Source: Dipylidium caninum (Eukaryota > Platyhelminthes > Cestoda > Cyclophyllidea > Dipylidiidae). From it: a stretch of DNA of 64,000 nt. Shown piece by piece: positions 1 through 13,500 of the stretch. The position numbers and the translations under genes are program-made. The DNA lies in contig QEYB01001046.1 in the NCBI GenBank assembly GCA_017562135.1, positions 2,728,001-2,792,000 on the forward strand, given 5' to 3'. Within the stretch, counting starts at the first letter, position 1, and each line of letters begins with the position of its first letter. The notes beneath the pieces were generated by a model. That model was not told the DNA's origin and did no database searches. It worked only from the letters and a program-made list of their open reading frames with translations.

Positions 1-278
1 GACTACGCTATAGAGCAGATGTATCCGGCGCATAAATAACCGTATAAACAGTTCTGTGCACTTTTTTGTAATAAACTATTAAAAAAATGACCTTGATTAG
101 TTCAGCCTTTAAAATTGGGTGTATAAGGATATCTTGTGCATATATTGCCGTTGTTTGTTTCCCTCCTCTTTGATTTAGCCGGGCATAAGCGGGACTTATA
201 TTACCAGAACGTGGTTTTTCTTGTTTATCCAATGAGGTACGCTGAAGTCAGTGTTTTACGCTACAAATTTTTTAGCAG
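1..278. other. Intron tail upstream of first visible MDN1 exon
   Basis: No supportable gene is seen here. An open frame runs from 136 into the midasin exon, but its first part is not midasin-like and ends at a T-rich stretch followed by an AG at 277-278, a reasonable 3' splice site. I therefore read this stretch as the end of an intron whose upstream exons, coding the N-terminal domain of midasin, lie outside the window. Another possibility is that the exon starts earlier; the residues before about position 430 are not conserved enough to decide. Confidence 0.5.
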
Positions 279-1510
279 GAAGCGGAAGTCGGCTGCAAGG
301 TGCTCTGATAGAGCAAAGAAAACCAAATGCCCGAAATTGGAACTAGGTAGTTTGACTGCTACTAGCTCCGCTCTCCCCTTGGGTTACGAGACTGTTTCCT
401 CGAAGTGCCCTGCACATCACGCCGATACAGTGGGTGTTAGCGAGGGATGCTATCATACGGATAGTAATTTTGTTCAGCCCCCCTGGTTCATGGACACGGT
501 TTATTCCGTTGCGCTTTGCATTGACCGCGATGAAGTGCCTCTTATTTGTGGCCCTGTGGGCTGCGGAAAAACGGCGGTAATCGATCACCTCGCGAAGATA
601 CGATCTGCACGGACATTTAAGATGCAGATTAGTGACCAAACTGACGCAAAATCTCTTTTGGGCGCCTATTGCTGCTCTGAAACCCCGGGTGTCTTTGTTT
701 GGCGTCCAGGCCCTCTTACACATTGTATGAGTTCGGGAAAGTGGCTTATTTTAGAAGATGTGGATAGGGGTTCTGCCGACCTCCCCATTATTTTAAGCCC
801 TGTCTTGCGTAAGGCCAAAGATAGCTTTTTACGTGTTTTTGATCCCAATACCGGTGAACCCGTAAATCGTCACCCTGCTTTTCGACTTATTCTCACTCGC
901 CGCACAGTTTTACCTTACGTATTCTCGCAACAAACTCGCGAATCTGAGATTTATTCTACCAACTGTTACATCATCTACATGGGCGATATGCCAACAGAAG
1001 TCATCGAAAATGTATGTGAGTTTTTTGGATTTTGTTTTGGTGTTTACCGATGTTTCTTGAAGCATTCTCTTTGTTCTAGATTATTTATGTGCAAACTCCA
1101 TCATTCTTGCCTCTAGCGAAGCGACTTTTATCGGAATTCCTTTCATTGAATCACTTTTCTGATTCCAACTCTCAGGGACGGCGTTTTGTATGTTCACGTG
1201 ACTTTTTCAAGTTCTTCACACGGGCTGCTAAGATTGATGATACTGTAGATGTTTCCCTTCGCCTCTATCTCGACGCTCTTGACTGTTTTGTCTGCTCCCA
1301 GCCCCCTGGCCGTTCTCGTGACGAAATAGCCATTCAACTGGGAGGAGTTTTTAACTTTACTCGAGAAAATGCCGCAAAAATTTGGCATTCACGAAAACCT
1401 TCATTGTGTATTAGTCGGAACATTACCCACATTGAAGCGGGACGGGCTGTTCTACCTATTAAGAAGTCGATTCATTGGGAGCTTCAATTTTCCAAGCATG
1501 TTTCTGTACT
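279..1510 (+). other. MDN1: MDN1 exons 1-2: AAA1 module
   Basis: First AAA+ module of the midasin ring. The Walker A reads GPVGCGKT at 550-573. The Walker B equivalent is WLILEDVDRG, in which the usual Asp-Glu is Glu-Asp; the human AAA1 has the same Leu-Leu-Glu-Asp form, so this is a family trait rather than decay. The junction uses donor GTGAGT at 1016 and acceptor AG at 1115-1116 (phase 1); a nearer GTATGT at 1012 would break the frame. Exon 2 carries the lid helices, including LDALDCF, which matches human EALDCF, and ends at 1510 in phase 2. Confidence 0.9.
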
Positions 1511-4500
1511 GTAACATTAAAATTTTGGTTGTTTGCTGACTTGCTAAATACTCCGCGCTCCTTACTGATGTAGATCATCGGGACAAACGTTCGCCGACAC
1601 ACGATTGGCTTGTGCTTTGGTGGAACGACTGGCAGTGGCAGTAGAACATGCGGAGCCGGTGCTCTTGGTAGGAGAAACGGGTATTGGGAAGACTGCAGCC
1701 GTTCAGCGACTTGCGCTTATGGCAGGTCGACGGCTGCGCGTTCTGAATTTAAACCAGCAATCGGACAGCGTGGACCTCCTTGGCGGCTTCAAACCGGTAG
1801 ACTCGAGAGCTCTAATCAACCCTGTGAGGGATAAATTTGAGGGCCTTTTTGCAAGGACTTTCCGTCTGGACTCAAATAGACAGTTTCTGGGACATATTCA
1901 GGTTTGCATTATATTTCTCACTTCCCTTTTTGCCGTTGTAACTTTAATTTAGGTGCTTATGATTGTTAACAAAATTAGTAAATATTTGAGCGTCTAATAC
2001 TCCCTCTTCATTTCTAGTTACCTAGGGTTTTCAAACGTCAAATTTTGCTAAACAGCCATATCTTTATGGCGGACTGTTTTATTAGTTTAAACTTCTAATG
2101 ATTTGGTTACTAACCCCTTCTTAACGTTCCTAAACTCAGTCATCACATTCTGCAACAATGCGAAAATTTCGTCGTGATTTCAATTCCTCTCCTTATTTTT
2201 CAGCCTCTACTTATTATAAAATTACACCTAAATTTTTATTATGCCGAAATATATTTTTTCCGAAGTAGTGAGGTTGTCATAGGTTTTTCCAAAAGTTTGT
2301 ACTATTTTTTATCTTTTTTCAATTTAATAAAGACCTGTGCCAAATCTGGGAGATGGCGTGATATGTTAACTCTCCTGAAACACCCTGCCAGAGTTGCCAT
2401 TCGCAAAATCCCTGCCAGTTCTAATGGTGGCGGCAGTGACAATCAGAAGGCTACAGTGGACGAGTGGCAGTCGTTGTTATCTGAATTGGATGCGCTTGAG
2501 CAAAGATTATCCGTCAATTCGTCTTCTTCCCTGGCGTTTGCCTTCATTGAGGGGCACTGGTTCGGGCTCTAGAAGATGGAGACTGGGTACTCTTGGACGA
2601 GATCAACCTTGCGCCGGGGGAATTGCTAGATTGCCTTGCAGGCTTACTTGACTCGGCTCATGGTTCCGTTACGCTTATCGATAGAGGGTAAGTGGCTCAA
2701 TTCCACTAGCCTTGGGGTACCTTAGAGAAGAGTTAATGAACCGAACTGTTCCCCGTTTTTTATCCGCTATTTTACGTGGCCGTCATTTCCTGGCCTTGAA
2801 ATCTGTTCTTTTTCAATATTGTGATCATCGCGGTGACCCATTCCTTCCTTCTTATTACGTTATAGTTGAATAGCGTAAATAATTAGTTCTTAAGATTAAA
2901 AAAGTATTTGCTTTGATAGGATGACAAAGTCACATGTGCTTTTTAATAATACTGTGCCTTAAATATTTGAAGAAGAACAGACTTATTTTATTTATTAGTA
3001 CAAAACTGGTTTTATTACAAATTATTGATTTCAATTTGGCTTGGGAACCAAATGTTTTCTAGGTATGCAAAGCGGTTATTGGTAATTTTTCATAAAGAAT
3101 CAAATACTACAACTGGATGAATTGGGGTATTATTTTGCTCATAGACATTCAATTTCATCGTCTGTAGGTGCTTAAGACATTTCTAATTTAGGCGCTCGAA
3201 AAGTAGTACATTCTCTCAAGCGTTACAGAGCAACTTTAGAGCACGACTCAGAAAATTAAGTCAAGCGTTAAAAGATTCGACCTAGAACACTATCATTCTA
3301 GTTTCAGGATAACCTTTACAGTAAACTGCATAAGCAGGAATTCTCTATCATTCTGACGGTATTCTGGCCAACCCTAGGGTTTACTAATTAAGTTTACTCT
3401 TGAGATTATTCGTTAGTTGCATGTTTCTCAATTTTAGTGACCTTGAGCCGGTGAAACGGCATCCAGACTTCCATCTTTTTGCGGCAATGAATCCCTCGAC
3501 GGACGTGGGTAAGCGCGATTTGCCGACAGGATTGCGGAATCGCTTTACGGAAATACACCTTGCCGAGCTCGAGCCCACGACTTCGACTGTGGATCAGGAG
3601 GATCTAGTGCTGTTAGTGCGAACTTACCTATCCTCTCTTGGTCCTTCAGCGGCTCAAGTCTCCGCCATAGTCCATCTTTATTCTGCTCTCAAGAAAGCTG
3701 CTTTTGATGGTTTAATTGATGGTGTTGGGCAGCGACCTTGTTTCAGGTTCGCTCTTTTACCCATTTACTTTACTTATTTTTTTTTGCTGCTTGGAACTTT
3801 TTAGGCTTTTATATATCTGTGGCAACCTTTAGCTTTAAATCCATGCTCTGCTTATCATTTTATTCTTTCTCTTCATGACTTCATATTTATCGTTTCTTAA
3901 ATCCATTTAGTCTGCTTGGGTCCCATTACTATTCGTTGTCTTAAATTTTTTTAAACCTTTCTTAGCTTGCGAACACTTTGTCGAGCATTAACGGAGTCAT
4001 CTCGGGGCTACCATGGCAGTTTTTTGCGATCGCTTTATGAAGTAGGTTCTGGTAATCTTCTGAAAGACTGTTAACTTAGTCAGCTTCTAGGACGTCTATC
4101 ACCCGTGTTATTGGCGTTTCCAGTTGTCATCTCTCATCCCAATGTGCTATTAAATGTTCTTTCAATTTCACATATGTTTCCCATTTGAATAATTTTATTC
4201 GGACATTTCAAGTTTCTTCCTCTTTGAAAGTGGTCTATATAATTTTTTATTTAATCTGTAATTAAACCTTTTTAAGAAAATTGACTTCGAATATGTAGTT
4301 TCGTTTGCCATTCTGAATCTTGAAATATATGTGCCTTTAATCGTTTTATTCCAGTTATGTATCCAAATTTTATTTAGGAGTGACATAAAATAGATCATTT
4401 GTTCAAAAAAGATCTGTAAATAGAACTACTTAGCAAACTGGATTCTTAGAGCTCTTGGAGATAGCAAATAGCGGAACCTCACTTTTTACGGTTTAGAATT

Positions 4501-7500
4501 TTAATATTTAATTATACTTCCATTTGGTTTTGTTTTCACCGATGTTTATTTGGTTAATCTTTAACATCTTTTGACATTAAGGGGTTCCTATTCAGTTTCG
4601 GCTCACAAGTAGGTCGCAGTAGTCGTCCCTTGTTGAAGCGTCTGATTCAGTCTCATCTCCTCGCCACGTTACCTCGATCGTCGACTTCTAAAAACGATAT
4701 TGAGGTTCTTTCTCGTCAAATTTTCTCAAAACCTCTTCCCGCACCACCATTGCCGGACTCCAATTCGGGTTTCGTTTGTGTAGAAGGATATTGGATACCT
4801 GAAGGCCCTCTGAAAAAGCCCCACGAGAGTGACAATGCCAAGCAGAACCCCTATGTGCTCACGGACACTGTTCGCGGCAATCTCAGGGATTTGGCGAGGG
4901 TTGTGTCAGCTGCGTATGTGGAATTTATAATGAAACGACCAATTAGGTCTAGAAATCTTATTTTTCACCAGATTATATCGTTGTGGCCATGTTACCCGGC
5001 GCCTTATTAAAATGTGTTCAAGTAGCTAGGTTAATTCACTATTTCAGAGGGAGTTTGCCAGTGTTGTTGCAAGGTGAAACGTCGGTTGGAAAGACCTCTC
5101 TCATCACCTATTTGGCTGCACGCGTTGGACAGATATGCCATCGAATCAACAATCACGAACACACCGACCTGCAGACCTACCTAGGCTCATACACTGCAGG
5201 ATCTGCGTCCTCCGCTTGCAACGTCGACAGAAATGGTCCAATTCCTCTGGTCTTTCAGGAGGGTATCTTCATAAAAGCTATGAAACACGGCCACTGGATC
5301 ATCCTCGATGAATTGAATCTTGCTCCTACAGAAATTCTGGAAGCTCTCAATCGAGTGAGTTAGTTTGCATTAATCGTACACTCAGATATTTGTCATTTTA
5401 CGCACTGCAAGACATGCGAAATTGTTGTAATATCCTTCTGTCTTTAATAATATTAGTTGTCTAATTCAATGGCAATTTTCTTTTCCTTGAGAAGTTACAC
5501 AAATATATGATTCTGTGATTACACCCTTTCTTTTATGAAATCTTTATACCAAAGATGTGGTGGTTTTTTAAATTTCTTCGTAATTTTTTTCCGTTCATTC
5601 TTTCTTAGTCTTGTATGCTTTTTTAAGAGGGAGCAAATGGGAGCAATGTCTTCGAAGGCAATTTATTTTAAATAGTGTTTCGCCTTAGAACGTTATTCAC
5701 AATAAAATATTTTTCTGTTTGAGAAGAACACGAAGTGACGTTAAGCAAGTTATGCTACTTTGGTTTGGTCTTTTTTCACTGAGCACTTTTTGCCGTAAGT
5801 TTATGTACGATTACTTAATGGCTTGTGTGTCTCTTGAAATGGAATGAGTATACCCTTATAGTGGTATTTTTGTTACACTAAATTGACTCAATTTATTTTA
5901 CGATGCTAAATAATTTTTCCCATCGTTTCATGGCGTTTTTTGGGGAGATCATTCAGTATAAGCTTTATAAAGGAATGCTCTAATGTAATATTTTGCGTTT
6001 TCAGGTGTTGGACGAAAATCGCGAACTTTTCATTACGGAAACACAGGAAATGGTGAGGGCCCATCCGCATTTTCGCGTATTTGCGACCCAAAACCCTCCC
6101 GGTCTTTATGCAGGTCGTAAAATGTTGTCAAGAGCGTTACGAAATCGCTTCGTAGAGTTACATTTTGACCCACTCCCTTGTGCCGAGCTGGAGATCATCC
6201 TAGAGCACCGCTCTGCCCTGCCCCGCAGTCGTGCTGCCAAGATGGTGGAAGTGATGCATCAATTACAAGTAGGTGTAAATAAACACTAGTCGTAGTAGAC
6301 AGTATTTTCTGTAATATATTACTCTACCATTTTAAAACAGCATTAATTTTGCCTAACCATTTTAAAACAGCATTAATTTTGCCTAACCTTCTATGCTTAG
6401 TTTTCCGCGTCAAAATGTTGAGCTTATTTCGGTTATGACACTTTTGTTTATTTTTCTATTACATTTAATAGTGACATCAGACTAAACGATAGCAACAAAT
6501 AAGGTGCATTATCTAACCTTAGCTTTAAGAATTTACTAATAATATGTTTGCCTCGATCATTCATGTCAAATACTTACTAACCGAAAGTACTTTAGAAAAG
6601 TATGGTTTTACTTCTATTATAACTTGGCAGTTCGTTGCGATTTCTGTTAGAGTTACTACAATATGCAAAAAAGAATTGTAAATCATTACATTGTCATGAA
6701 CTCGTTTATGAATTTGATGAGATGCCGTTTTCCCTTGCTGATCACTACCTAGACTAAGCCATTACTAAATAGATCAACTAGCGTAGTTTTGGTGACTACT
6801 TAATCATTGTATGACCGGGTTTAATGTAATTTCATGGTTTGTGTCAATGAACCTACTTCCTTAGCTCCTTCGACGTGCCTCAGATATTTTCCAAGGCAAA
6901 GATGGGTTCATTACATTACGTGATCTCTTCCGCTGGGGCGAACGTTACCGCTTGGCTACCTGTAAAGAGGGCGAAAATAGGCTTTTCGATTGGGACGCTT
7001 ATCTAGCCGAACAAGGCTACCTTCTCTTGGCCGGACGAGCCAGGAACACAGATGAAGCCAGAGCTGTAGCTGATGTCATTCAACAAGTGTTTAAAAAACA
7101 GATTATTGAAAAAAAGTGAGTTTGCTCCACTACTTCATTTAGTTCATTTTTCTTTTACTCAAATCGCCCCCTTCCGTTGTCATTTCCTTCGCACCTTAGT
7201 CTCTTCGACATTCACACAAACACCTCAGCAGTTGCAGTGGAGTTTCTCTCGGTCGTTGATCGGCCACTTGGTACAGATTTCGACCACGTCGTCTGGACGC
7301 GAGACATGCGACGACTAGCGGTTCTCGTTGGTAATGCGCTAAAATATAACGAGCCAATCCTTTTAGTTGGTGAAACTGGGTATGTGGTCTTTTATTGCTG
7401 TTTCCGATAGTTTCCCGTGACAGTGACTTGCTTTTTCACGTGAAAGCGGCTCATTGCCAGCGTTCTGCAAAAATTTGTTGCAAATACCCAATTTTGGGTA

Positions 7501-10500
7501 CCCTTTTTCGTATTAACATTTTTTACTCGACTTTCGTACCAGTAATTTTTATTGTCGTTCTCTTGTTGACGTCAGGCGGTCTGCTTAGTAGAAAGCCTAA
7601 CTAAATTTAGGAGTTAACTTCCTTTATGGCTGAATGAAAAACTACTAAACCCCGAAGCCCTGAGCCTACAGTCAAATGGAAAATTATGGCACTAGTAATC
7701 TTCTGGTTGTTTACCTAATTGATGCCAATAAGTTGAAGTTTGTTTGGTTAGTTTTTGAATAAATTTCCTCTCATTTAGAGGGAAAAAAGCTAAAACCGCT
7801 TAATTTTTACTCAAACCAAAAGACTAATTAATTCATGCTCCTTGAAGCTTCGTCATTCATCCTTCCCATACGTAGGTATACTCTATGATAGAAATTTGTT
7901 CCTTAATCCGGATCTTAGTTAAAATTTAAATTGCTATTAATAGCCACCATTTGCTCTTCTGTAGCTGTGGAAAAACAACAATCTGCCAGATATTTGCAGC
8001 ATTACGTCAGCAGACTTTGCATTGCGTCAATTGTCATCAGTATACTGAAGCCGCCGACTTTTTGGGTGGCCTGCGACCGGTACGAGCTTCAAACTCGGAC
8101 CCCAACGGTGGCAATGATGATCGACTTTTCGAGTGGGTTGATGGACCTCTAGTGACAGCTATGTTATGCGGAGACAGCTTTCTCCTTGATGAGATTTCCC
8201 TTGCTGACGATGCCGTCCTTGAACGGCTTAATAGTCTCCTTGAGCCGGAACGCCGACTCTGCCTGGCCGAACGCTGTGGTGGTGGTGATGGCGACGGTGT
8301 AAACTCATCCTACGAAGACGAAATTTCTGCAGCGCCTGATTTCCGCTTATTCGCTACTATGAATCCGGGTGGCGACTATGCCAAGAAGGAACTTTCACCT
8401 GCTTTGCGTAACCGTTTTACTGAGATCTGGTGTCCTTCGGCCAATTTCCTCGTTGGACAGTCATCGAAACCCCAGGAAGAAAGGGTGGAATCGGAGGAGG
8501 AGGATTGGCGAGCTATCGTTCTGCATAATCTCCAACGAAGCCAGCTCTCCAACTCTGTGTTATCGTTAAAGTCTTTGGCCGCATCTGTAGTTGACTTCTG
8601 TCGATGGTTCACCCGAGGCCGCAATGAAGTGATGCGTATTTCCGGTCTCATGAGAAATCGACAGTGTAAGAGACCTCCACCAACAATTCGCGACCTGCTT
8701 GCATGGGTTGAATTCATCCACAACATAGCTTATTCGAGGCGTGATTTCTCTCGCGCTGGCATTTTTAACGCTTGTCTCCATGGCGCCGCTCTTATCTTTT
8801 TGGATTCTCTTGATGACGATTCTGGGAAACAGGAGTGGGAATATCTATCGTCCATGGAAAATATTCGAAATGTCGTGAATACGCAGTTCGAATTCAACTT
8901 AGTAGGTGGTGTGAAATATCTCCTTCGCTGCTTCTTCACGCATTTCGATGCCCAAAAGGAGGGGGGAGGACTCAAGTTTTGGAATGATGGAAGACATTTC
9001 GGAGGCAGTTGCGGCATTTATCACAACTTTGGGCCTTCGGCCTGGTCAATTTGTACTGGAGTTAACGAAGTCGGATGGACTCTACGGTTGTAAACCCTTC
9101 TTTATCGAAAAAGGTAGATGATTTTTTAGACTTGACATCTTCATTTCTACGTATGAAATCATAAATGGTGAAATCATAAATGGGGGGGGATGTTTTATTA
9201 TTTCTATTGTCGCGACATACTGGCTTTAATATTTTTGGCGATTGGTTATATTACTTGAAGTTTGAATAAGCTGCTTCCAAATTCTTAACATCTGGTTAAC
9301 TCTTACCAATCTTTTTCTGATTCACAAATGATTAAAGCTTGTTAATTTCATCTCAATTTTTTGGTTTTGTCTTCTTTTCTTCTCAAATACCACGTCATTC
9401 AGTTTCGATACGTTGTTTCCTCTATAAAATCACTATTCCCTTGACCTTAGCCAGATTATAAAAACATCTACCTCTATAGGCACAGAAATGCTTGTTTCGT
9501 GTCCGGCCAACAATAAAGCACTGCCGGGCTTCAGCTTGAGTGCGTCGACACCGGCTTTGAACCTCTGCCGCCTGCTTCGTGCACTGCAGCTGCCACGCCG
9601 CGCTCTCCTGCTGGAGGGCAGCCCCGGAGTCGGTAAGACCAGCCTTGTCGTTGCTCTCGCTCGCGCCTCTGGCCACCGCGTCGTCCGTATCAATCTTTCC
9701 GAAGCCACTGTAAGTTTCACTTTCCTTGTTCATTCTTCGGAAAATAAGCGACTAAGTTGCGCTGTCTACCGACTTCTTTTTCCCACCACGTGCTCCCCAT
9801 TTTAATTTTTGGAACTATACTTACCCTATTTTTGGCTTATTCCCAAAATCATTTGCATCCTTCAATTTTGAATGCATTGACTTTTGCCTCGGCAAAGTGT
9901 ACTTTTTTTTGCTTTCTCGTTATTTCCATTTTTCTTTTTTCTAAAAGTCGAGTTTGGATTTTTTTCTAGGTGAAACAATTTATTTGGCGGGATTCATGGC
10001 TATTAGGTCATATTCTTCTCTTTCCTTTCCTTTTTTTGTCCTTTTTCTGCTCTGGTACTGTCATTTTGTTTCTTTACTAATCATTCCTTGTAAGGGATCC
10101 ATACCATTTCTTATACTTATTTTTTTTTACTTATTCCTGCTGAGCTTCTTTTTATTTTTATATTTTTGCCAACCACTACTATGTCCATCTAACCTTTGCT
10201 CACATCGAAACATCTATTTTTTTATCTATTTATATATAAATATCTATTTATATCTATACGATACAAAACTTCGAAATAATTACTCTAATCTACAGACAAG
10301 CCTAGTTAACAACCTCCTCTACCGACAAACGTATGATTTTGCCCGTTAGCAAATAGACTTTTGGCAAAGAGTTTCTTTTTTGGATCTCATGTTATTGTGT
10401 TGTCTTTGTTATTTATTTACCTCAATGTTTACATTCCAGAGGTTTTTCTGTTCAAGTATCTATTACAGTAGTAATAATTTCAAATATTATGTTCCCCTTT

Positions 10501-13500
10501 AGCGGGAGGGCCGTAAAGTTACTCTGCCGCAGAAGTAGTAATGTCCAGGACTATGAGACTATTTACGGCGTTGTCATTGTTGTGGAAGTAGAATTGGGTT
10601 GTTTTATACTCTTTTTCCCATACAAGGAGGCCAGTGACCTCTTCGGCTGTGACCTGCCTGTGGAAGGTGCTAGTTGCGGGACGTTTGCCTGGCGCGATGG
10701 GCCTCTTCTTCAAGCCTTGCGGTATGGACACTGGATCCTCCTTGATGAGGTGCGTTTATGTTGCGTCTACTCCTCAGCTCCAAACATTTTGCTCATATTT
10801 GCCAAATTTATATCGGAAATACGATGAACAATAAGTTTTATTAAGACCCTTTAACAAAAGAGCCTAGAAATAAGCCTTAGTTGTTTTTTTTTGGTTTTTT
10901 GGTGAACATTAGTTGTTCCTAAATATCCAAGAAGTTTTTGATCAGCGCCGTTATATTTGCCTATTTCGTCTAGCAAAATAAATACTTCTATTTGTAAAAT
11001 AAGTATTAACCGTTTTAAAGCCGATGCTATATTGTAAATCTTTAGAAATTTAATAGTTTTAAATACGATGGTTCAGTATATTGTTTCATACTCTGTTTCC
11101 GATTACTTTTGTTTGCGTCACAATCATAACTCCCACTCTACTCATATGGTTCATTGTAACCTCCGAAGGTAAACGCTGAATATGAGAAATACGAACGTTT
11201 AGTGGAATTAAACTTATTTTTTGACAACATTAAGGTAAGATCTCCCACCAGCACAAACTTAGCCTCTTATCGCAATATTCATTAATTGGGGCTTCTTATT
11301 TACACCCAGATGAATCTGGCCTCACAATCGGTTTTGGAATGTTTGAACGCATGCCTGGATCACCGGGGCACTATCTACATTCCTGAGTTGGGCAAAACCT
11401 TTCATTTGAAGCCACGGGCCACTCGCCTTTTCGCCTGTCAGAACCCCGTTGAGGAGGGTGGAGGCCGGAAGGCTCTGCCTAAATCCTTTCTAAACCGATT
11501 CACTCAGGTAAGCAGGACATCTCCTCCCCTTATCCACTCACTATATTTAAATAGCGATTGTTTGGTTATTTGTGCTCTTATCGTATCTATTTTCTCTATT
11601 CATTTCGATCTAAGACTCAAGATTTTTGTATTGTGCCTAATTTTTTGCAATCACTTTTAAACCCTTCATCTTTTTGGTACTTAGCCTGCTCATTTTGAAC
11701 ATTAAGCTGAGTTAGAACCTGGGAAACTCGACTTTTCTTGCCTAAATAAATAATGACTGTTAGCCTTACATTAGTTGCTCTTCTCGACGTTCGGTGAGCG
11801 AAAACATTGCTATTTCCTGGATATGTGCTCATATCCACAAAATTGACTTTGCAATTAACATTTGAATTTATTCGAGATTTTCTAGACTTATTTTATTAGA
11901 CTTCTTGTAACTTCTACCTGAAGGTGATATCCTAGATGCCAAGATTTTTATTCGTGTTGATGGCGTTCCTCATATGAAATCTGCGAAATTATTTTTTCAG
12001 TACTGCCCAGGAAAATCATTCCGAGCTCTTTAAATCATTACGTTTGGTTTTTTTAGATTGTGCTCCTTCTCTCTGATTTCCCTGGCCCTGATTTAGCCTG
12101 TAAGATTGAGTGTATTTTTAACCTTTCAGGTCTACCTCAAACCTCTGACTCCTCCTGATCAAATAGCTGTGATGACGAGCATTTTCAGTAATATTTCAGT
12201 CTCACACATCACGGCCATGGTTCAGTTCAATTCTATCGTAAGTTTCCTCACTCTCACTTTCCACTTTTCTGCAGCTACTAGTTTCACCCATGTACATCTA
12301 TTCTTGATATTGTCCGACATTCCACTGAGAAATTGGTTTACTCATGTCAACTTTTCTTTGCGAATCCACTTCTGCTAACACTAACATCGGTATAAATTTT
12401 TTACTGATGTGTCAGAACTGCGAGCTTCATTATAAGCTAGTGAGTGGTGATAGACTTGGTTATTACTGATCGCCAATTTTATCGAATACATTCGCCGGCC
12501 TTGACGTCCGTTGCGCCAAAATGAATATCGTCTCGTGTTGATGCGTGTAAAATTAATGTATTTCCCATCAAAATCCAACACAATGTAGAGACAATAACAG
12601 GCGTTTCTTAAACGTTTAGTCTTAGTTAATGAAGGTGATAGAACATCCTACTTATGTGGATTTGAAACCTCTTTTACTCTCGATTGAGGCACTGGTCTTG
12701 ATTTTTAATTTATGTTTGAGTGAGATCCTCCCCATTGTTATTCTTTATTTCATCCATTACCGCAAAATATTATGGCAATCGGTGTGGAATGTGCATCGGA
12801 CGTATTTTTACTTCCCAAACACCGAGTATCTCAACTGGACATTGGCCTTATTTTGAATTTACTCCTCTACACAGATCAGTTTTTTTTAGCCTTTCACACA
12901 TCGCTAGGTTTTTTATTATCCTAAACGTAGTCGGAGTACAAAAAAATACAAGAATATCTTGTATGCAACCGGAAAATCTTAGCAAATGAATCCACTTGAT
13001 TAAAAGATGGTGCCTTGTGGCTACCTTATGTGTTTAATACTATTTATCTAACCTCAATATCTCTTCGTGAAAGTAAGGTATTCCCCGTTCACTGGCCTAA
13101 TTTCCTCACTTAGCTACAAGAGGCTGCCGAGCGTGGTGATGTCTTCACAGCCATGTCAGGTATTTCGTGGGAGTTTAACTTGCGTGACCTTCTTCGGTGG
13201 GGTGACCTTCTGACTGCGGGTGAGAGCACTTTCGGTCTCAATCCTGGACTCTATGTTTATCTTCTCTACGCTTCGCGTATGCGCTCAAACGATGATAAGT
13301 CCAAAGTAAACTTCTTCAAATATTATCTGCATATCTGGCAATATTTCTGCGCCTGATACGACACTTAAAAGTTAGAGAATATTACTATGGCTTTTGCCAA
13401 TGTGCGTCGTTCATCATAATAATATACGTGGCGCATTTCTTAGAATAGTAACTCCTCATTTTCATAATCCAATTTTTCTTTTTATTGATACTCATGGTGC

